A stretch of 64,000 nt of DNA from Alloprevotella sp. OH1205_COT-284 (GCF_003859795.1 NZ_RQYI01000002.1:1-64000); one strand, 5' to 3'; positions 27,241-36,335 are shown, counted from the stretch's first letter. The notes: generated from the letters alone by a model not told the origin. Numbers and translations: made by a program.

Positions 27241-29976
27241 TTATTTTTTGAAATCGAGTAAGAAATTCAACATTGCTTTCATGGCCTGCACGCGAATGCT
27301 TTCGTCGGCCAAACATTCAAAGGGGAAACCCATGGTGATTGTTTTATGTTTTCTTCCGGGAAATGCCACCCCTGCGCTATAACCGTCTACACCATAAGAG
27401 AATGCAGAAAAAGCCCCTTCTGCAGGACTTAGAATGTCACTCTGCCGGCAGGCAAAGTGCTCCCGATTATGATGATTGTAGATCGGCAAGTCGAGTTTCA
27501 GACCTCTGAAAGTTCCCAAGGTGTCATGGCGCAAGGTGCCCTCGTGTTCAAGATGCAAAACTCTCCGAAGGAAATCACGTTCTTCCTTGGCTTGCATATC
27601 ACTACCGATGAAACTGCCACTCACCATGATATTTCCTCCTTCTTTTTGAAAGTGCTCCAACAGCTTTCTCGAAGACATTGGAAAAGTTTTGTAATACTTC
27701 AAGTTGTAGGGCACATCTCGCTGCAAACCACAGACATAGTCTATCACGGCAAAGCGTTTCAATTCGGAAGGTGCCATCGCGGCGAAAGCCTCTGCGCTGA
27801 CCGAAGACACAGCAACTCCGTGTTCGGACTGTCCTTTGACTATCGCGTCTGTGTGAATGCCCACTCCTTCAAATCGATTGCCCGCAATGTTCGCTCCGAC
27901 AAGTTCCGACGTGCTGTATCCATGTCCGTTCGGCCCTTCTCGTCCCATAGCTTCCCGAGAGAAATTCACTTGCCGTCCGCAAAAAGCCGTCGTATAACCA
28001 CACGGCACTCCCAAGTCGGTCTCCAAATCAAAACCAAGACTGTCGGCTGTTTCGATACGTGCAGGGCCGCTCAGTCGGTCGAAAGCATTTACTACAAGCA
28101 CTTCACGCAATGGTTTCCCTGCCGCATTCGGCACATAAACACTCAGCGGTTCCGAGGGAAAGCTCTCTCCTCCCCGATTCAAAGCGGAAACACGAAACAC
28201 ATGATGCACTCCTCGTTTTACGGACAGTTTTATACTCGTGCGCCCATCCGTCAAACGACCATTATCAAAGCCCTCGTTGAAGGTGCCGGAATAAACAACA
28301 TATTCGGTGGGAGTAGCAGAAGGTTCGAGCGGGTCTTCCACCGGTGTCCAAGAAAGTTCCACTTCTTCCCCTCCTTTGGAAAGGCGGGCAGAAAAACCTT
28401 TCACCGGAAGAGGTTGCACATTCGGGGCTGCCTCTTGCCTCATCGAAGCAATATATCGGAGAATACTTTTATAAATGGCACGCGAAGCATGAAATTTGAA
28501 ATTCGGGTCGTGTGCAAAAGTCATATCTCGATAATTCTGATGCGCAAGCAGTTCCAATATCATGGAAGGCACAGCCGGACTTCTTGTTTCTCCATAGTTT
28601 CTATCGCGCAACTCACGATAAGGCCAGTTTACTTTGTAAAGACGACTCAAATCGGAAGTTACCGTATTCAACATCATCTTTGCATATTCCAAAGAAGTCG
28701 TCCGGCTCACTCCCGAACGATAAACCCTTTGACCTCTTTCATCATTGGTCGTAGCAATCCCCAAAGTGCCGTAAACACTTCCATTCTTACTGAAACCGGC
28801 ATCCGTATGTAAGGCGAAAGCCAGTTCAAAAGGAACGCCTCTCCCCAACGTGTCGGGCATAAAGACCGATCCTCCTCCCAGCAAATTCAATAAATGTGAA
28901 CGCGAACGAATATCATCGTCATAATCTCCCTGCATAGGGTCTGCATTATAAAGCGTATCGGTAAGCCCTGCCCATTGAGCATAATAACGTGCTCCTTCCA
29001 ATTGACGGGGCAAACCGCTTGTCGTTCCACGATCATAAACATAATGCATCACACTGTCGGGAGAAATGACTGTCTGTGGCAGCGAGCGTTCTACAATTCC
29101 CATTCCACCTCCGAAACGAACAGCGTCTGCGGAAACCAATCCTTTGGTTTTGCTGAAATTGGACAATTCCACACGGCCTCTCTCGTTTTGTCCCTGTTCA
29201 AACAAAAACGTTCCCAAGTAGAGCCATGTCGCTCCTCCCATTCTTTGATTTACCTTAAAAGACGTTTTACCGCCGGCATGACATACGGTATATAATGCGT
29301 CCGGAACGGCATTGGGAAGAGTGGCATAACTGACATACACCGCATATCTTCCTTTTTGAGGGATCTTGGGTGTCCAAATGGTTTTACTTTGTTTTTCTTC
29401 CTCTTGCACACTGGCAATAAAACGCGTTGTTCCCAACCGAAAGGGCATAATCGAAGCTTGCAACGTCGTCAAAGGCATTGAGAATCCCACTCCTCCGGCA
29501 GTTTGCCAAATTCCGTATTTATCTTCCCAAGTGTCGCTCTTCGTGTTCCATTCCTCATAAGTTCCGTCCCGACCGGGCTGGTCGTTATCGACCACGACTT
29601 CATGAATTTGCGGATCACGTTCACGAGGAGTGTAAACGATTGCTCCCGCATTTTCCAACATCGGTATGAGATAAGGAAAAACAAAACTTTGCGTCAATAA
29701 GTCTTCCACACTGCCAAACATCTGAGGACGTTGCCATTTCCATATTTCGCCATTATAATATCGTCCATGGCTGGGAGCAATAAAAAGATGACGTCGAGAC
29801 AAAGCAGAGTTAAGTGTATAAGGTCGCGACAAGTTGGTAACCCATGGTTCGCCGACATACTCCACCCCGGCCTCCTTCCAATTGTTCCAAGAAGAATTTG
29901 TCGGAGTTTGCCCCTGCATCGTAAGCAATGCAAGGGCATAAAAAAGAAGAATCACTAAGCTGCGAATACCACTCAT
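27241..29976 (-). CDS. Large secreted golvesin-domain/FnIII protein (xanthan lyase-like annotation)
   Basis: The 911-residue protein starts with a signal peptide (hydrophobic residues 6-20, cleavage near MQG-QTPT). Residues 50-120 hold LFIAPSHGRYYNG and a segment resembling amidase-type hydrolases, and ALHTDAGFSKNG near 390 may complete such a site. Residues 200-300 (KGRYAVYVSYATLPN to SADAVRFGGG) match the golvesin/Xly carbohydrate-binding domain, and residues 540-640 form a fibronectin type III domain. The C-terminal 250 residues show no domain I can name, but they include a ThuA/GATase-like stretch (GGNIMVSGSFIGSD). It is probably periplasmic or surface-exposed and acts on glycans or peptidoglycan; the enzyme activity is not established. 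It lies 11 nt upstream of ettA. Confidence 0.7.
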   Translation of the reverse strand: MSGIRSLVILLFYALALLTMQGQTPTNSSWNNWKEAGVEYVGEPWVTNLSRPYTLNSALSRRHLFIAPSHGRYYNGEIWKWQRPQMFGSVEDLLTQSFVFPYLIPMLENAGAIVYTPRERDPQIHEVVVDNDQPGRDGTYEEWNTKSDTWEDKYGIWQTAGGVGFSMPLTTLQASIMPFRLGTTRFIASVQEEEKQSKTIWTPKIPQKGRYAVYVSYATLPNAVPDALYTVCHAGGKTSFKVNQRMGGATWLYLGTFLFEQGQNERGRVELSNFSKTKGLVSADAVRFGGGMGIVERSLPQTVISPDSVMHYVYDRGTTSGLPRQLEGARYYAQWAGLTDTLYNADPMQGDYDDDIRSRSHLLNLLGGGSVFMPDTLGRGVPFELAFALHTDAGFSKNGSVYGTLGIATTNDERGQRVYRSGVSRTTSLEYAKMMLNTVTSDLSRLYKVNWPYRELRDRNYGETRSPAVPSMILELLAHQNYRDMTFAHDPNFKFHASRAIYKSILRYIASMRQEAAPNVQPLPVKGFSARLSKGGEEVELSWTPVEDPLEPSATPTEYVVYSGTFNEGFDNGRLTDGRTSIKLSVKRGVHHVFRVSALNRGGESFPSEPLSVYVPNAAGKPLREVLVVNAFDRLSGPARIETADSLGFDLETDLGVPCGYTTAFCGRQVNFSREAMGREGPNGHGYSTSELVGANIAGNRFEGVGIHTDAIVKGQSEHGVAVSSVSAEAFAAMAPSELKRFAVIDYVCGLQRDVPYNLKYYKTFPMSSRKLLEHFQKEGGNIMVSGSFIGSDMQAKEERDFLRRVLHLEHEGTLRHDTLGTFRGLKLDLPIYNHHNREHFACRQSDILSPAEGAFSAFSYGVDGYSAGVAFPGRKHKTITMGFPFECLADESIRVQAMKAMLNFLLDFKK

Positions 29977-29982
29977 AAATAC

Positions 29983-30543
29983 TCAAATCCTTTCTACGGC
30001 AAATTTCTCCGGATAAAAAGCCAATCCTTCAAATTGTTTGTAATACTCCATAATGCTCCTCATGTCTGCGTCTACATCTCCCGTAGGAGTGATTTCACGA
30101 GTACATACAATAGTCTTGTTTTTGGCATCGATACCAAAAAGTTGAATCGGAATACCGGCTTTCAAGGCAATGAAATAAAAACCTCTTTTCCACTCTTCCG
30201 AACGAGAACGAGTGCCTTCCGGAGTAACCGCCAAATTGAAATATTTACTCTCACGGGCAGCCAAAGCCAGTTGATCGGTGAGTGAAACCTTTTTGGAACG
30301 ATAAACCGGTATACCTCCCATTTTTCGGAGGAGTGCTCCCAACGGCCAAAAGAACCATTCTTTTTTCATCAAAAAACCGGCTTTTCTTCCCAAAGCCGTA
30401 TAAAACAATTCCCCGATGATAAAATCCCAATTACTGGTGTGAGGAGCTACACAAAGAATACATTTATCACGCTGAGGAACTGTGATATTCAGTTTCCAAC
30501 CTAACCGGCGAAACAAGATGAACTTACAGACAGATTGTAACAT
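29983..30543 (-). CDS. Lysophospholipid acyltransferase (PlsC-like)
   Basis: The 186-residue protein has the acyltransferase H-x4-D motif in VAPHTSNWDF near residue 37, followed by GGIPVYRSK and VTPEGTRSRSEEW, the glycerol-phosphate-binding blocks of the PlsC family. It likely adds an acyl chain to lysophosphatidate or a related lipid at the inner membrane. The ATG at 30543 gives a typical N-terminus (MLQSVCKFILFRRLGW). An in-frame ATG at 30612 would add 23 residues and is possible because the previous gene ends at 30632. Confidence 0.85.
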   Translation of the reverse strand: MLQSVCKFILFRRLGWKLNITVPQRDKCILCVAPHTSNWDFIIGELFYTALGRKAGFLMKKEWFFWPLGALLRKMGGIPVYRSKKVSLTDQLALAARESKYFNLAVTPEGTRSRSEEWKRGFYFIALKAGIPIQLFGIDAKNKTIVCTREITPTGDVDADMRSIMEYYKQFEGLAFYPEKFAVERI

Positions 30544-30631
30544 TTTACTTAAAACACAAAAGCGAAGCGACGATACTTGCTCCATCACAGTCTGTTCAAA
30601 GACTACGGCCAAGTATCGTTCGCAATAAGTA

Positions 30632-30895
30632 TTAAGCCTCTGATATGGTTTTACTCAAAGCTATGGCTTTTTCCACAAACTCTTTACGCAGCTTTCGATA
30701 AAACTGCCGTTCGCTGCCTTTTCCCGTATGATTGATACGTTTCACATATTCCACATTCAACAACAAGATCTCCTGCATCAACTCCTCCGAACGACTTGTT
30801 TTTTCGGGATGCGTACAATGAAGCAAAACACAATCGTTAAACAGTTCGGAAGAAATATTTTTGATCGATTTTTTCAGCAATCTTCTACTTGCCAT
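30632..30895 (-). CDS. Conserved small hypothetical protein
   Basis: This 87-residue, lysine- and glutamate-rich, probably all-helical protein contains KKSIKNISSELFNDC and SEELMQEILLLNVEYVKR. It resembles small conserved Bacteroidales proteins without assigned function. There is no signal peptide or membrane segment. It lies 57 nt downstream of the oxidoreductase gamma gene and 89 nt before the acyltransferase ATG on the same strand, so it is probably co-transcribed. Confidence 0.65.
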   Translation of the reverse strand: MASRRLLKKSIKNISSELFNDCVLLHCTHPEKTSRSEELMQEILLLNVEYVKRINHTGKGSERQFYRKLRKEFVEKAIALSKTISEA

Positions 30896-30952
30896 AATGA
30901 TAATCGCTTTTTACTGTATTACTATTTTATTTCAATATGCCGCCTCTCAAAT

Positions 30953-31492
30953 TCAAAGGCTCACCAACTCCATGCCTCTCAAAATCGCTTGTTCATTCGC
31001 TGGCAGCAAATGATAATGACGTTCCGGCAGCGTTTTCCGCAGTGCTCTCATCACACTCTCTATTTTCACAATGGGATGCACCTTTAAGTATCCGCCCAAG
31101 ATAAACATATTGAAACATTTCACGAGTTTCATCTCGGTGGCCGCATTCATCGCCTCCATACAATAGCTTTTGATGTCGGTTCGAGAGGGAGGGGCAATAA
31201 TCCCGAAGCCGTCATAAATAAGCGCTCCTCCGGGCTTCACTCTCTTTTCAAACTTTTCAAGCGAAGGTTGATTCAGCAAAATTGCCGTGTCATAGGTTGA
31301 AAGAATTGGAGAGGAAATTCGCTCATCGCTCACAATGACGGTGACATTGGCCGTTCCTCCTCGTTGTTCAGGCCCATAAGCCGGCATCCAGCTCACTTCT
31401 TTGCCTTCCATCAGAGCGGAATACGCCAAAATTTTTCCCATCGAAAGCACACCTTGTCCTCCAAATCCGGATATGATGATTTCTTGTGTCAT
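30953..31492 (-). CDS. 2-oxoacid:ferredoxin oxidoreductase, gamma subunit
   Basis: The 179-residue protein begins TQEIIISGFGGQGVLSMGKIL, the signature of the gamma (POR/KOR gamma) domain, with SWMPAYGPEQRGGTANVTV. In four-subunit enzymes it combines with the alpha, beta and ferredoxin-like subunits to oxidise 2-oxoacids to acyl-CoA while reducing ferredoxin. Its ATG overlaps the stop of the beta gene by 4 nt (ATGA). Substrate class (branched-chain or 2-oxoglutarate) cannot be decided from this subunit. Confidence 0.9.
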   Translation of the reverse strand: MTQEIIISGFGGQGVLSMGKILAYSALMEGKEVSWMPAYGPEQRGGTANVTVIVSDERISSPILSTYDTAILLNQPSLEKFEKRVKPGGALIYDGFGIIAPPSRTDIKSYCMEAMNAATEMKLVKCFNMFILGGYLKVHPIVKIESVMRALRKTLPERHYHLLPANEQAILRGMELVSL

Positions 31493-32268
31493 GACTTTTC
31501 TTTTTTGGTAATATCTTTCAAGTCACCCTTCGGATAATACAAAAACATTTGTTCGCTCATCCATTTGTTGGCATCGACGGGAGTCATTTTCCACCCCGAC
31601 GAACAAGTTCCTACGAACTCTACCAAACAAGAACCTTTTTCTTCCATGGAAATTTGAAAGGCCTTTTTCAAAGCCAATTTCGCTTTGCGAATAGCAGCCA
31701 CGCTTTCCACGCTTTGTCGAGTAACATAGGCCGTACCTTCCAACTGCGCTGCAATTTCCGCCAACTTCAAGGGGTATCCGTGAATGGCGGCTTCTCGTCC
31801 GTAAGGGCTTGTCGCCGTGACTTGCCCCATGAGGGTCATCGGGGACATTTGTCCGCCGGTCATGCCGTAAATCGCATTATTGATAAAAATAATCGTGATC
31901 CCTTCTCCTCTGTTCAGCGCATGAAGCGTTTCATTACCGCCAATTCCGGCGGCATCGCCATCTCCCTGATAAGTAAAGACCAAGCGATCGGGAAGCACTC
32001 GCTTAATACCGGTGGCCAATGCCGGAGCACGGCCGTGAGCAGCTTCTTGAAAGTCGATGTCCAAATATTTATAAATAAACACACCGCATCCCACCGGACT
32101 AACACCGATGGCTTTGTCTGCCATTCCCATTTCCTCAATGACCTCGGCAATGAGTTTATGTATCACGCCATGAGAGCACCCCGGACAATAGTGCATGGTA
32201 TTATTATTCAACAGAGAGGGCTTTTCGTAAGCCAAACTGCCTTTTTGAATGATTTCTTCTTTTGTCAT
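31489..32268 (-). CDS. 2-oxoacid:ferredoxin oxidoreductase, beta subunit (ThDP-binding)
   Basis: The 259-residue protein has HYCPGCSHGVIHKL and the thiamine-diphosphate motif YQGDGDAAGIGGNET followed by IFINNAIYGMTGGQMSP, the conserved core of KorB/VorA-type subunits. It binds ThDP and decarboxylates the 2-oxoacid. It lies between the small membrane protein (2-nt gap) and the gamma gene (4-nt overlap), in one operon. Confidence 0.92.
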   Translation of the reverse strand: MTKEEIIQKGSLAYEKPSLLNNNTMHYCPGCSHGVIHKLIAEVIEEMGMADKAIGVSPVGCGVFIYKYLDIDFQEAAHGRAPALATGIKRVLPDRLVFTYQGDGDAAGIGGNETLHALNRGEGITIIFINNAIYGMTGGQMSPMTLMGQVTATSPYGREAAIHGYPLKLAEIAAQLEGTAYVTRQSVESVAAIRKAKLALKKAFQISMEEKGSCLVEFVGTCSSGWKMTPVDANKWMSEQMFLYYPKGDLKDITKKEKS

Positions 32269-32270
32269 TG

Positions 32271-32513
32271 TTATAACTTATTGAAAATTCCGGGCATACG
32301 AAAGAATGATTCTACCATTTTCACAAGTATGGCAACGATGGCAATGGCATAACTGATTTGTAGTTTCACATCATTTTTGTCAAACACCAAAACACCGATA
32401 ATGGAAACGATCGACAAAACAATGAAAATACCGTTCAGCCAATTCCGTATGACGAGGAAACGTCTTTTTCGCTGCTCGGCACGAAGTTCTTTTTCGCTAT
32501 CAAAGCGTTTCAT
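32271..32513 (-). CDS. Small two-helix membrane protein within the oxidoreductase operon
   Basis: This 80-residue protein has a charged N-terminus (MKRFDSEKELRAEQRKRR) and two predicted membrane helices (about residues 28-48 and 53-70). Its ATG at 32513 overlaps the TGA of the alpha gene as ATGA, and its stop is 2 nt from the beta start, so it is translationally embedded in the operon. I do not recognise its family. A longer start at 32540 would overlap the alpha gene. A membrane tether or assembly role is only an inference from position. Confidence 0.7.
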   Translation of the reverse strand: MKRFDSEKELRAEQRKRRFLVIRNWLNGIFIVLSIVSIIGVLVFDKNDVKLQISYAIAIVAILVKMVESFFRMPGIFNKL

Positions 32514-33592
32514 GGTTTCAACATTTTCTTTAATGCACACAAAATTTCATCGGGACTGGGTACAATTCCGCCCAATCGTCCGTAATGCTCGACCGGTATG
32601 CGGCCTTCAACGGCATATCTCACGTCAAAGACCATTTGTCCTGCGTTGATTTCAACAGTAAGAATACCTTTCACCTTGGTGGCCAATTCGCGTATGGATT
32701 CCGTGGGAAAAGGCCACAGCGTGATCGGACGAAGCAATGCCACCTCTATGCCTTCTGCTTTGGCCAAATCCACCACTTTCTGAGAAATTCTGGCAGCCGA
32801 TCCGAAAGCGACAATGGCCAGCTCCGGCGTTTCCGATCCGCTCATTTCGTAGCGCACCTCGTTTTGTGAGATCTCACGATATTTTGCTTGCAAATGCAAA
32901 TTGTGCTTCTCCATGATCTCCGGTTGCAATTCCAGCGAAGTAATGACATTGGGTTTGCGATCGGGCGTGCGTCCTATGGAAGCCCACGGATATTTTCGGG
33001 CAATCTCCTCATTCGTCAAACGAGGGCGTTGCTCTTTGAGCGTCACCTTTTCCATCATTTGCCCAATCACTCCGTCGGAAAGCATGATGACCGGAGTGCG
33101 ATATTTGAATGCCAATTCAAAGCCGAGCTCCACAAAGTCGGCCATTTCCTGAACGCTGTTGGGTGCCAAAACGATCACTTCATAATCACCGTTTCCTCCG
33201 CCTCTCGTGGCTTGATTGTAGTCGCTTTGAGAAGGTTGTATGGTTCCCAGTCCGGGCCCCCCTCTTTGCACGTTGATGATCAAAGCCGGCACTTCGGCTC
33301 CGGCCATATAGCTGATGCCTTCCTGCATCAGTGCAATGCCGACGCTTGCCGAAGACGTCATGACTTTCTTGCCACAACCGCCTGCTCCATAGAGCATATT
33401 GACACTGGCCACTTCACTTTCGGCCTGCAACACGACCATGCCGGTGGTTTTCCAAGGTTCGAGCTCGGCAAAAGTTTCCAACACTTCGCTCTGCGGAGTG
33501 ATCGGATAACCGAAATAAGCATCACACCCACAGCGTATGGCTGCATGTGCCACTGCTTCATTTCCTTTTAACAACAGTATTTCTTGTTCCAT
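32510..33592 (-). CDS. vorB: 2-oxoacid:ferredoxin oxidoreductase, alpha subunit (VorB-like)
   Basis: The 360-residue protein begins with KGNEAVAHAAIRCGCDAYFG and YPITPQSEVLE, continues with TSSASVGIALMQEGISYMAG and RGGPGLGTIQPSQSDYNQATR, and has a C-terminal transketolase-like domain (VALLRPITLWPFP). This matches the VorB/KorA alpha subunit of ketoisovalerate or 2-oxoglutarate ferredoxin oxidoreductases. Branched-chain 2-oxoacids are the likely substrates by annotation practice in Bacteroidales, but 2-oxoglutarate is possible. It is 64 nt downstream of the ferredoxin subunit gene. Confidence 0.88.
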   Translation of the reverse strand: MEQEILLLKGNEAVAHAAIRCGCDAYFGYPITPQSEVLETFAELEPWKTTGMVVLQAESEVASVNMLYGAGGCGKKVMTSSASVGIALMQEGISYMAGAEVPALIINVQRGGPGLGTIQPSQSDYNQATRGGGNGDYEVIVLAPNSVQEMADFVELGFELAFKYRTPVIMLSDGVIGQMMEKVTLKEQRPRLTNEEIARKYPWASIGRTPDRKPNVITSLELQPEIMEKHNLHLQAKYREISQNEVRYEMSGSETPELAIVAFGSAARISQKVVDLAKAEGIEVALLRPITLWPFPTESIRELATKVKGILTVEINAGQMVFDVRYAVEGRIPVEHYGRLGGIVPSPDEILCALKKMLKP

Positions 33593-33656
33593 TTATTGAG
33601 CGTCAAAAAAAAGACAGGAAAAATAAGAGAAAAGAGTAAGAGAGATGTCTGCTTTT

Positions 33657-33887
33657 TTACTCTTCTCTGATTTTATAAACAGTGATGCAACCATCGGGGC
33701 AAACCTGCGCACAAGACGAACACCCGATGCAGGCATCGGGATTTACGTCTTCACTAAAAGCATAACCACGATGATTGACCGACGTAGTGGAAAGAGCCAA
33801 GGTTTGCGTCGGACAAGCCACGACACAGAGCCGACACCCTTTACATCTGTCTTGATCGATCACCACGGCACCTCTGATCTTAGCCAT
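33657..33887 (-). CDS. 4Fe-4S ferredoxin-type subunit of the oxidoreductase
   Basis: The 76-residue protein contains two complete C-x2-C-x2-C-x3-CP motifs, CKGCRLCVVACP and CIGCSSCAQVCP, typical of a two-cluster delta subunit. It passes electrons from the ThDP site to ferredoxin. It lies between the TPR gene (13-nt gap) and the alpha gene. Confidence 0.92.
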   Translation of the reverse strand: MAKIRGAVVIDQDRCKGCRLCVVACPTQTLALSTTSVNHRGYAFSEDVNPDACIGCSSCAQVCPDGCITVYKIREE

Positions 33888-33900
33888 ATTGTCTTTGCTT

Positions 33901-34173
33901 TTAAGGATTTAAATTGTCTTTATAATAGAAATCATAAATGTCCGTGAGCATACTCAATGCCTCGGCGGCAGGACTGTCGTTGTCGCATTCTACGGCACGC
34001 AGAAAACAGCCTTTCGCATTTTTCCAATCCGAACGCTTCGAAAAGATCAAGCCCATGAGATAATATCGATCGCTGTCGCTCAACCCTTCCGGTTGTTCGT
34101 TTTTGAGTCTATGTTCGGCTTCGAGCAAATGTCCGTTACGGATCAGGACTATGATTTCGTCTTTCGATTTCAT
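33901..34173 (-). CDS. Small TPR-like protein heading the oxidoreductase operon
   Basis: This 90-residue protein has two helical repeats with tetratricopeptide spacing (LIRNGHLLEAEHRLKNEQ, then YYLMGLIFSKRSDWKNAKGCFLRA). TPR repeats mediate protein contacts. It lies 13 nt upstream of the ferredoxin subunit gene and may assist assembly of the complex, which is an inference from context. The ATG at 34173 is used; another in-frame ATG at 34182 lies inside a possible -7 box (TATTTTTG, 34180-34187), so this mRNA may be nearly leaderless. Confidence 0.7.
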   Translation of the reverse strand: MKSKDEIIVLIRNGHLLEAEHRLKNEQPEGLSDSDRYYLMGLIFSKRSDWKNAKGCFLRAVECDNDSPAAEALSMLTDIYDFYYKDNLNP

Positions 34174-34332
34174 TTTTCGCAAAAATACGATTTTCTTCTA
34201 CAATATGGGAGTTTTCCAATCCTTTTTCTCCTATTGAAAGGTCGTTAAATCTTGTCAAAACGCACATTCAAAAGGATTTCGGGAGCGTTTCGAGGGCAAA
34301 AGATGATGTTTTTCAAACGAACACAGCCGTGT

Positions 34333-34998
34333 TTATCGACTGCCGAAAATCTTTGTACCGATGCGCACCAAGTTGCTGCCTTCTTCTATCGCAATGGGAT
34401 AATCGTCTGTCATTCCCCAAGAACACTGAGAGAAGTCTTTGCTCTCCTTAAAATACCGCTCACGAGTTTCTTCAAACAAATCGCGAGCCGTCCGAAATTC
34501 TTTACGTATCTGCTCTCTGTCGTCTGTGAAAGTGGCCATGCACATTATGCCGCAAAAACGCACATTCGACATGCCTCTCCATGCTCCTTTCTCCAAGAAA
34601 TCTCGAAATTCCTCTATGGAAAAACCATATTTGGTTTCTTCTTGTGCGATGTGTATTTGAAACAAGCACGAAATGACACGATTGTTTTTTTGCGCCTGTC
34701 TATCTATTTCCGTAAGCAGCTTCACACTGTCCACGGCGTGAATGAGCGAAATATAAGGGGCTATGTATTTCACTTTATTAGCCTGCAAATGCCCGATAAA
34801 ATGCCACTCGATGTCAGTGGGGAGGATTTCATGCTTTTGTTGCAATTCCTGCACCCTGCTTTCCCCGAAAATACGCTGCCCTGCATCATAGGCCTCTTGC
34901 AAAGCCGAAACAGGCTGAAACTTAGACACAGCCACAAGATGAACTTCGGGCGGAAGTTCACGGCGAATTTGGATGAGGCGATTTTGTAGTTCTGTCAC
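34333..34998 (-). CDS. YggS-family PLP-binding protein (PLPBP)
   Basis: The 221-residue protein has VHLVAVSKFQPVSALQEA, with the PLP-binding lysine, then RIFGESRVQEL and WHFIGHLQANKVKYI, and near the C-terminus SWGMTDDYPIAIEEGSNLVR. These are the family blocks of the COG0325 alanine-racemase-fold proteins, which manage pyridoxal phosphate homeostasis and have no known catalytic activity. It is 18 nt downstream of DUF4494, a common Bacteroidetes pair. Confidence 0.92.
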   Translation of the reverse strand: MTELQNRLIQIRRELPPEVHLVAVSKFQPVSALQEAYDAGQRIFGESRVQELQQKHEILPTDIEWHFIGHLQANKVKYIAPYISLIHAVDSVKLLTEIDRQAQKNNRVISCLFQIHIAQEETKYGFSIEEFRDFLEKGAWRGMSNVRFCGIMCMATFTDDREQIRKEFRTARDLFEETRERYFKESKDFSQCSWGMTDDYPIAIEEGSNLVRIGTKIFGSR

Positions 34999-35016
34999 GA
35001 TACTGGCTTAAAAGAG

Positions 35017-35472
35017 TTATTCGGTCTTTTCAGGAATATCGGCCTTGTAGTGATAAACATCCATGATCGGAGTTTCCGCAACAGAAGCAATGACATAGTC
35101 CATCATCGAGCCTTTCATGCCCAAATCCAAACGCTTTACGGCATCGCGCAAATCGGACGCTTGAATCAAGATATTGTGAGAAGACTTCTTCTCTTTACCG
35201 CTTTTTTCATCAAGGGTGACAAACACAAGTTTTCCCTTAAACCATCGATCGGCCTCTGCATCCGTTGTTTCAAAAATTTCAGCAAACCGCGCCCTTTTAA
35301 TGTCGCTCACCTGAAACTCTCCGGTCATAAAAGGTGCAACTTCCTCTATGATGCGTCGTTCGGCTTCCGTAAAGTTGAGGGCATCGACCAAATAAGGCTC
35401 GTTTACCTTTTTCACCATACCGTTTTCGAGCGTGCGTTCGTATTTTATCTTACATTCAAACCATTCTGCCAT
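35017..35472 (-). CDS. DUF4494 family protein
   Basis: The 151-residue protein matches the Bacteroidetes DUF4494 family: MAEWFECKIKYER at the N-terminus, VNEPYLVDALNFTEAERR, and FKGKLVFVTLDEKSGKEK. It is soluble, with no signal peptide, and its function is unknown. It is encoded immediately upstream of yggS behind a good promoter, so the two are likely co-expressed. Confidence 0.85.
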   Translation of the reverse strand: MAEWFECKIKYERTLENGMVKKVNEPYLVDALNFTEAERRIIEEVAPFMTGEFQVSDIKRARFAEIFETTDAEADRWFKGKLVFVTLDEKSGKEKKSSHNILIQASDLRDAVKRLDLGMKGSMMDYVIASVAETPIMDVYHYKADIPEKTE

Positions 35473-35569
35473 TGTTTGCGAGTTTTATTGATGATTATTC
35501 TTCTTATACGCGAAGAAGTATCTGCTCCCGGCGGCTTATTCCGAAATCCGTGCAATCCTCTTCACTTGG

Positions 35570-35601
35570 CAAAGGTAAGCAATAAAAAGGAGATTGACAA
35601 C
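35570..35601 (-). promoter_or_regulatory. Promoter of DUF4494-yggS (TACCTTTG)
   Basis: TACCTTTG on the - strand (35570-35577) has a TTG-containing -33 element 20 nt upstream (35598-35601). The distance to the DUF4494 ATG is about 95 nt. Confidence 0.6.
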
Positions 35602-35699
35602 AAAGAGAAACCCTACATGATGAACTTTGTCGTGACATTGAAGCGGAACAAGAAATATGCCCCATTCAAAACATGACGAAGCCGGAAAAGCGTTTACCT

Positions 35700-35756
35700 C
35701 TGAGTTTTGAAAAACTACCTTTGAGATATTTTTTTCTACCTCAAAGATAAGGAAAT
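35700..35756. repeat. ACTACCTC-type palindromic sequence
   Basis: CTTTGAG and CTCAAAG form a 7-bp stem within a stretch with three ctacct(c/t) motifs. The wording resembles the strong hairpin at 44951-44996. No gene overlaps it. Confidence 0.4.
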
Positions 35757-35815
35757 CTACCTCCCGACAAAATGAAACACCTTCTTTACTTTTCGCACAC
35801 GCGCATGTATAATCA

Positions 35816-36335
35816 ATGCGTTCCGAAACATTAAAATATATCCGGAAAAGCGGAAGAGGAGATGAGGCCATTTCTGCGTAAACAACAACATTCATCCTAT
35901 TACCGGGACTTTTTCTTCTTTTTATCTACATTGTCTACACTATCCCTCTTAAATCGCAGATTTATAAACCGTTGCGAATGTATACAACGTGGCAAATCAA
36001 CTACATTCGTCATTACAACCTACACATTGCATCGGCAAAGCGTGCAGATGCCCCGAAAGCCCCGATGTAGGCAGTGTAGGTTTTGGGAAAATCGGTCTAC
36101 ATCTCTTTCTATTTGTGTATCATGGATTTAGAATCTTTCAATGTATATTGAAATGCCGCCACATACACTTGTATCTTGCTAAAATTCAGCGATATGAAAG
36201 GTATAGTGTAGGTTTTTCGACGATTTCTCAAAAGAACATAGGATAAGCCACACAATGTGCTATCCTTCCTCCTAAAAACCACGTTTGAGTTGTAGCCAAA
36301 GGCACGTTGGAACCAATTACGGAGAAATAGGAGCC
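35816..36335 (+). repeat. Dispersed structured intergenic element, copy 2
   Basis: This copy aligns with copies 1 and 3 from AATGCGTTCCG to about 36335, in the same orientation. Shared blocks include TCTACATTGTCTACAC, CGAATGTA paired with TACATTCG, ACCTACAC paired with GTGTAGGT, GTAGGCAGTGTAGGTTTT, TGTGTATCATGGA and GTGTAGGTTTTTCGACGATT. It contains the right-hand block CCTAAAAACCAC that copy 1 lacks. An 89-codon frame crosses it, but the frame is not kept across the family. It lies between the DUF4494 promoter and tRNA-Cys. Confidence 0.85.
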
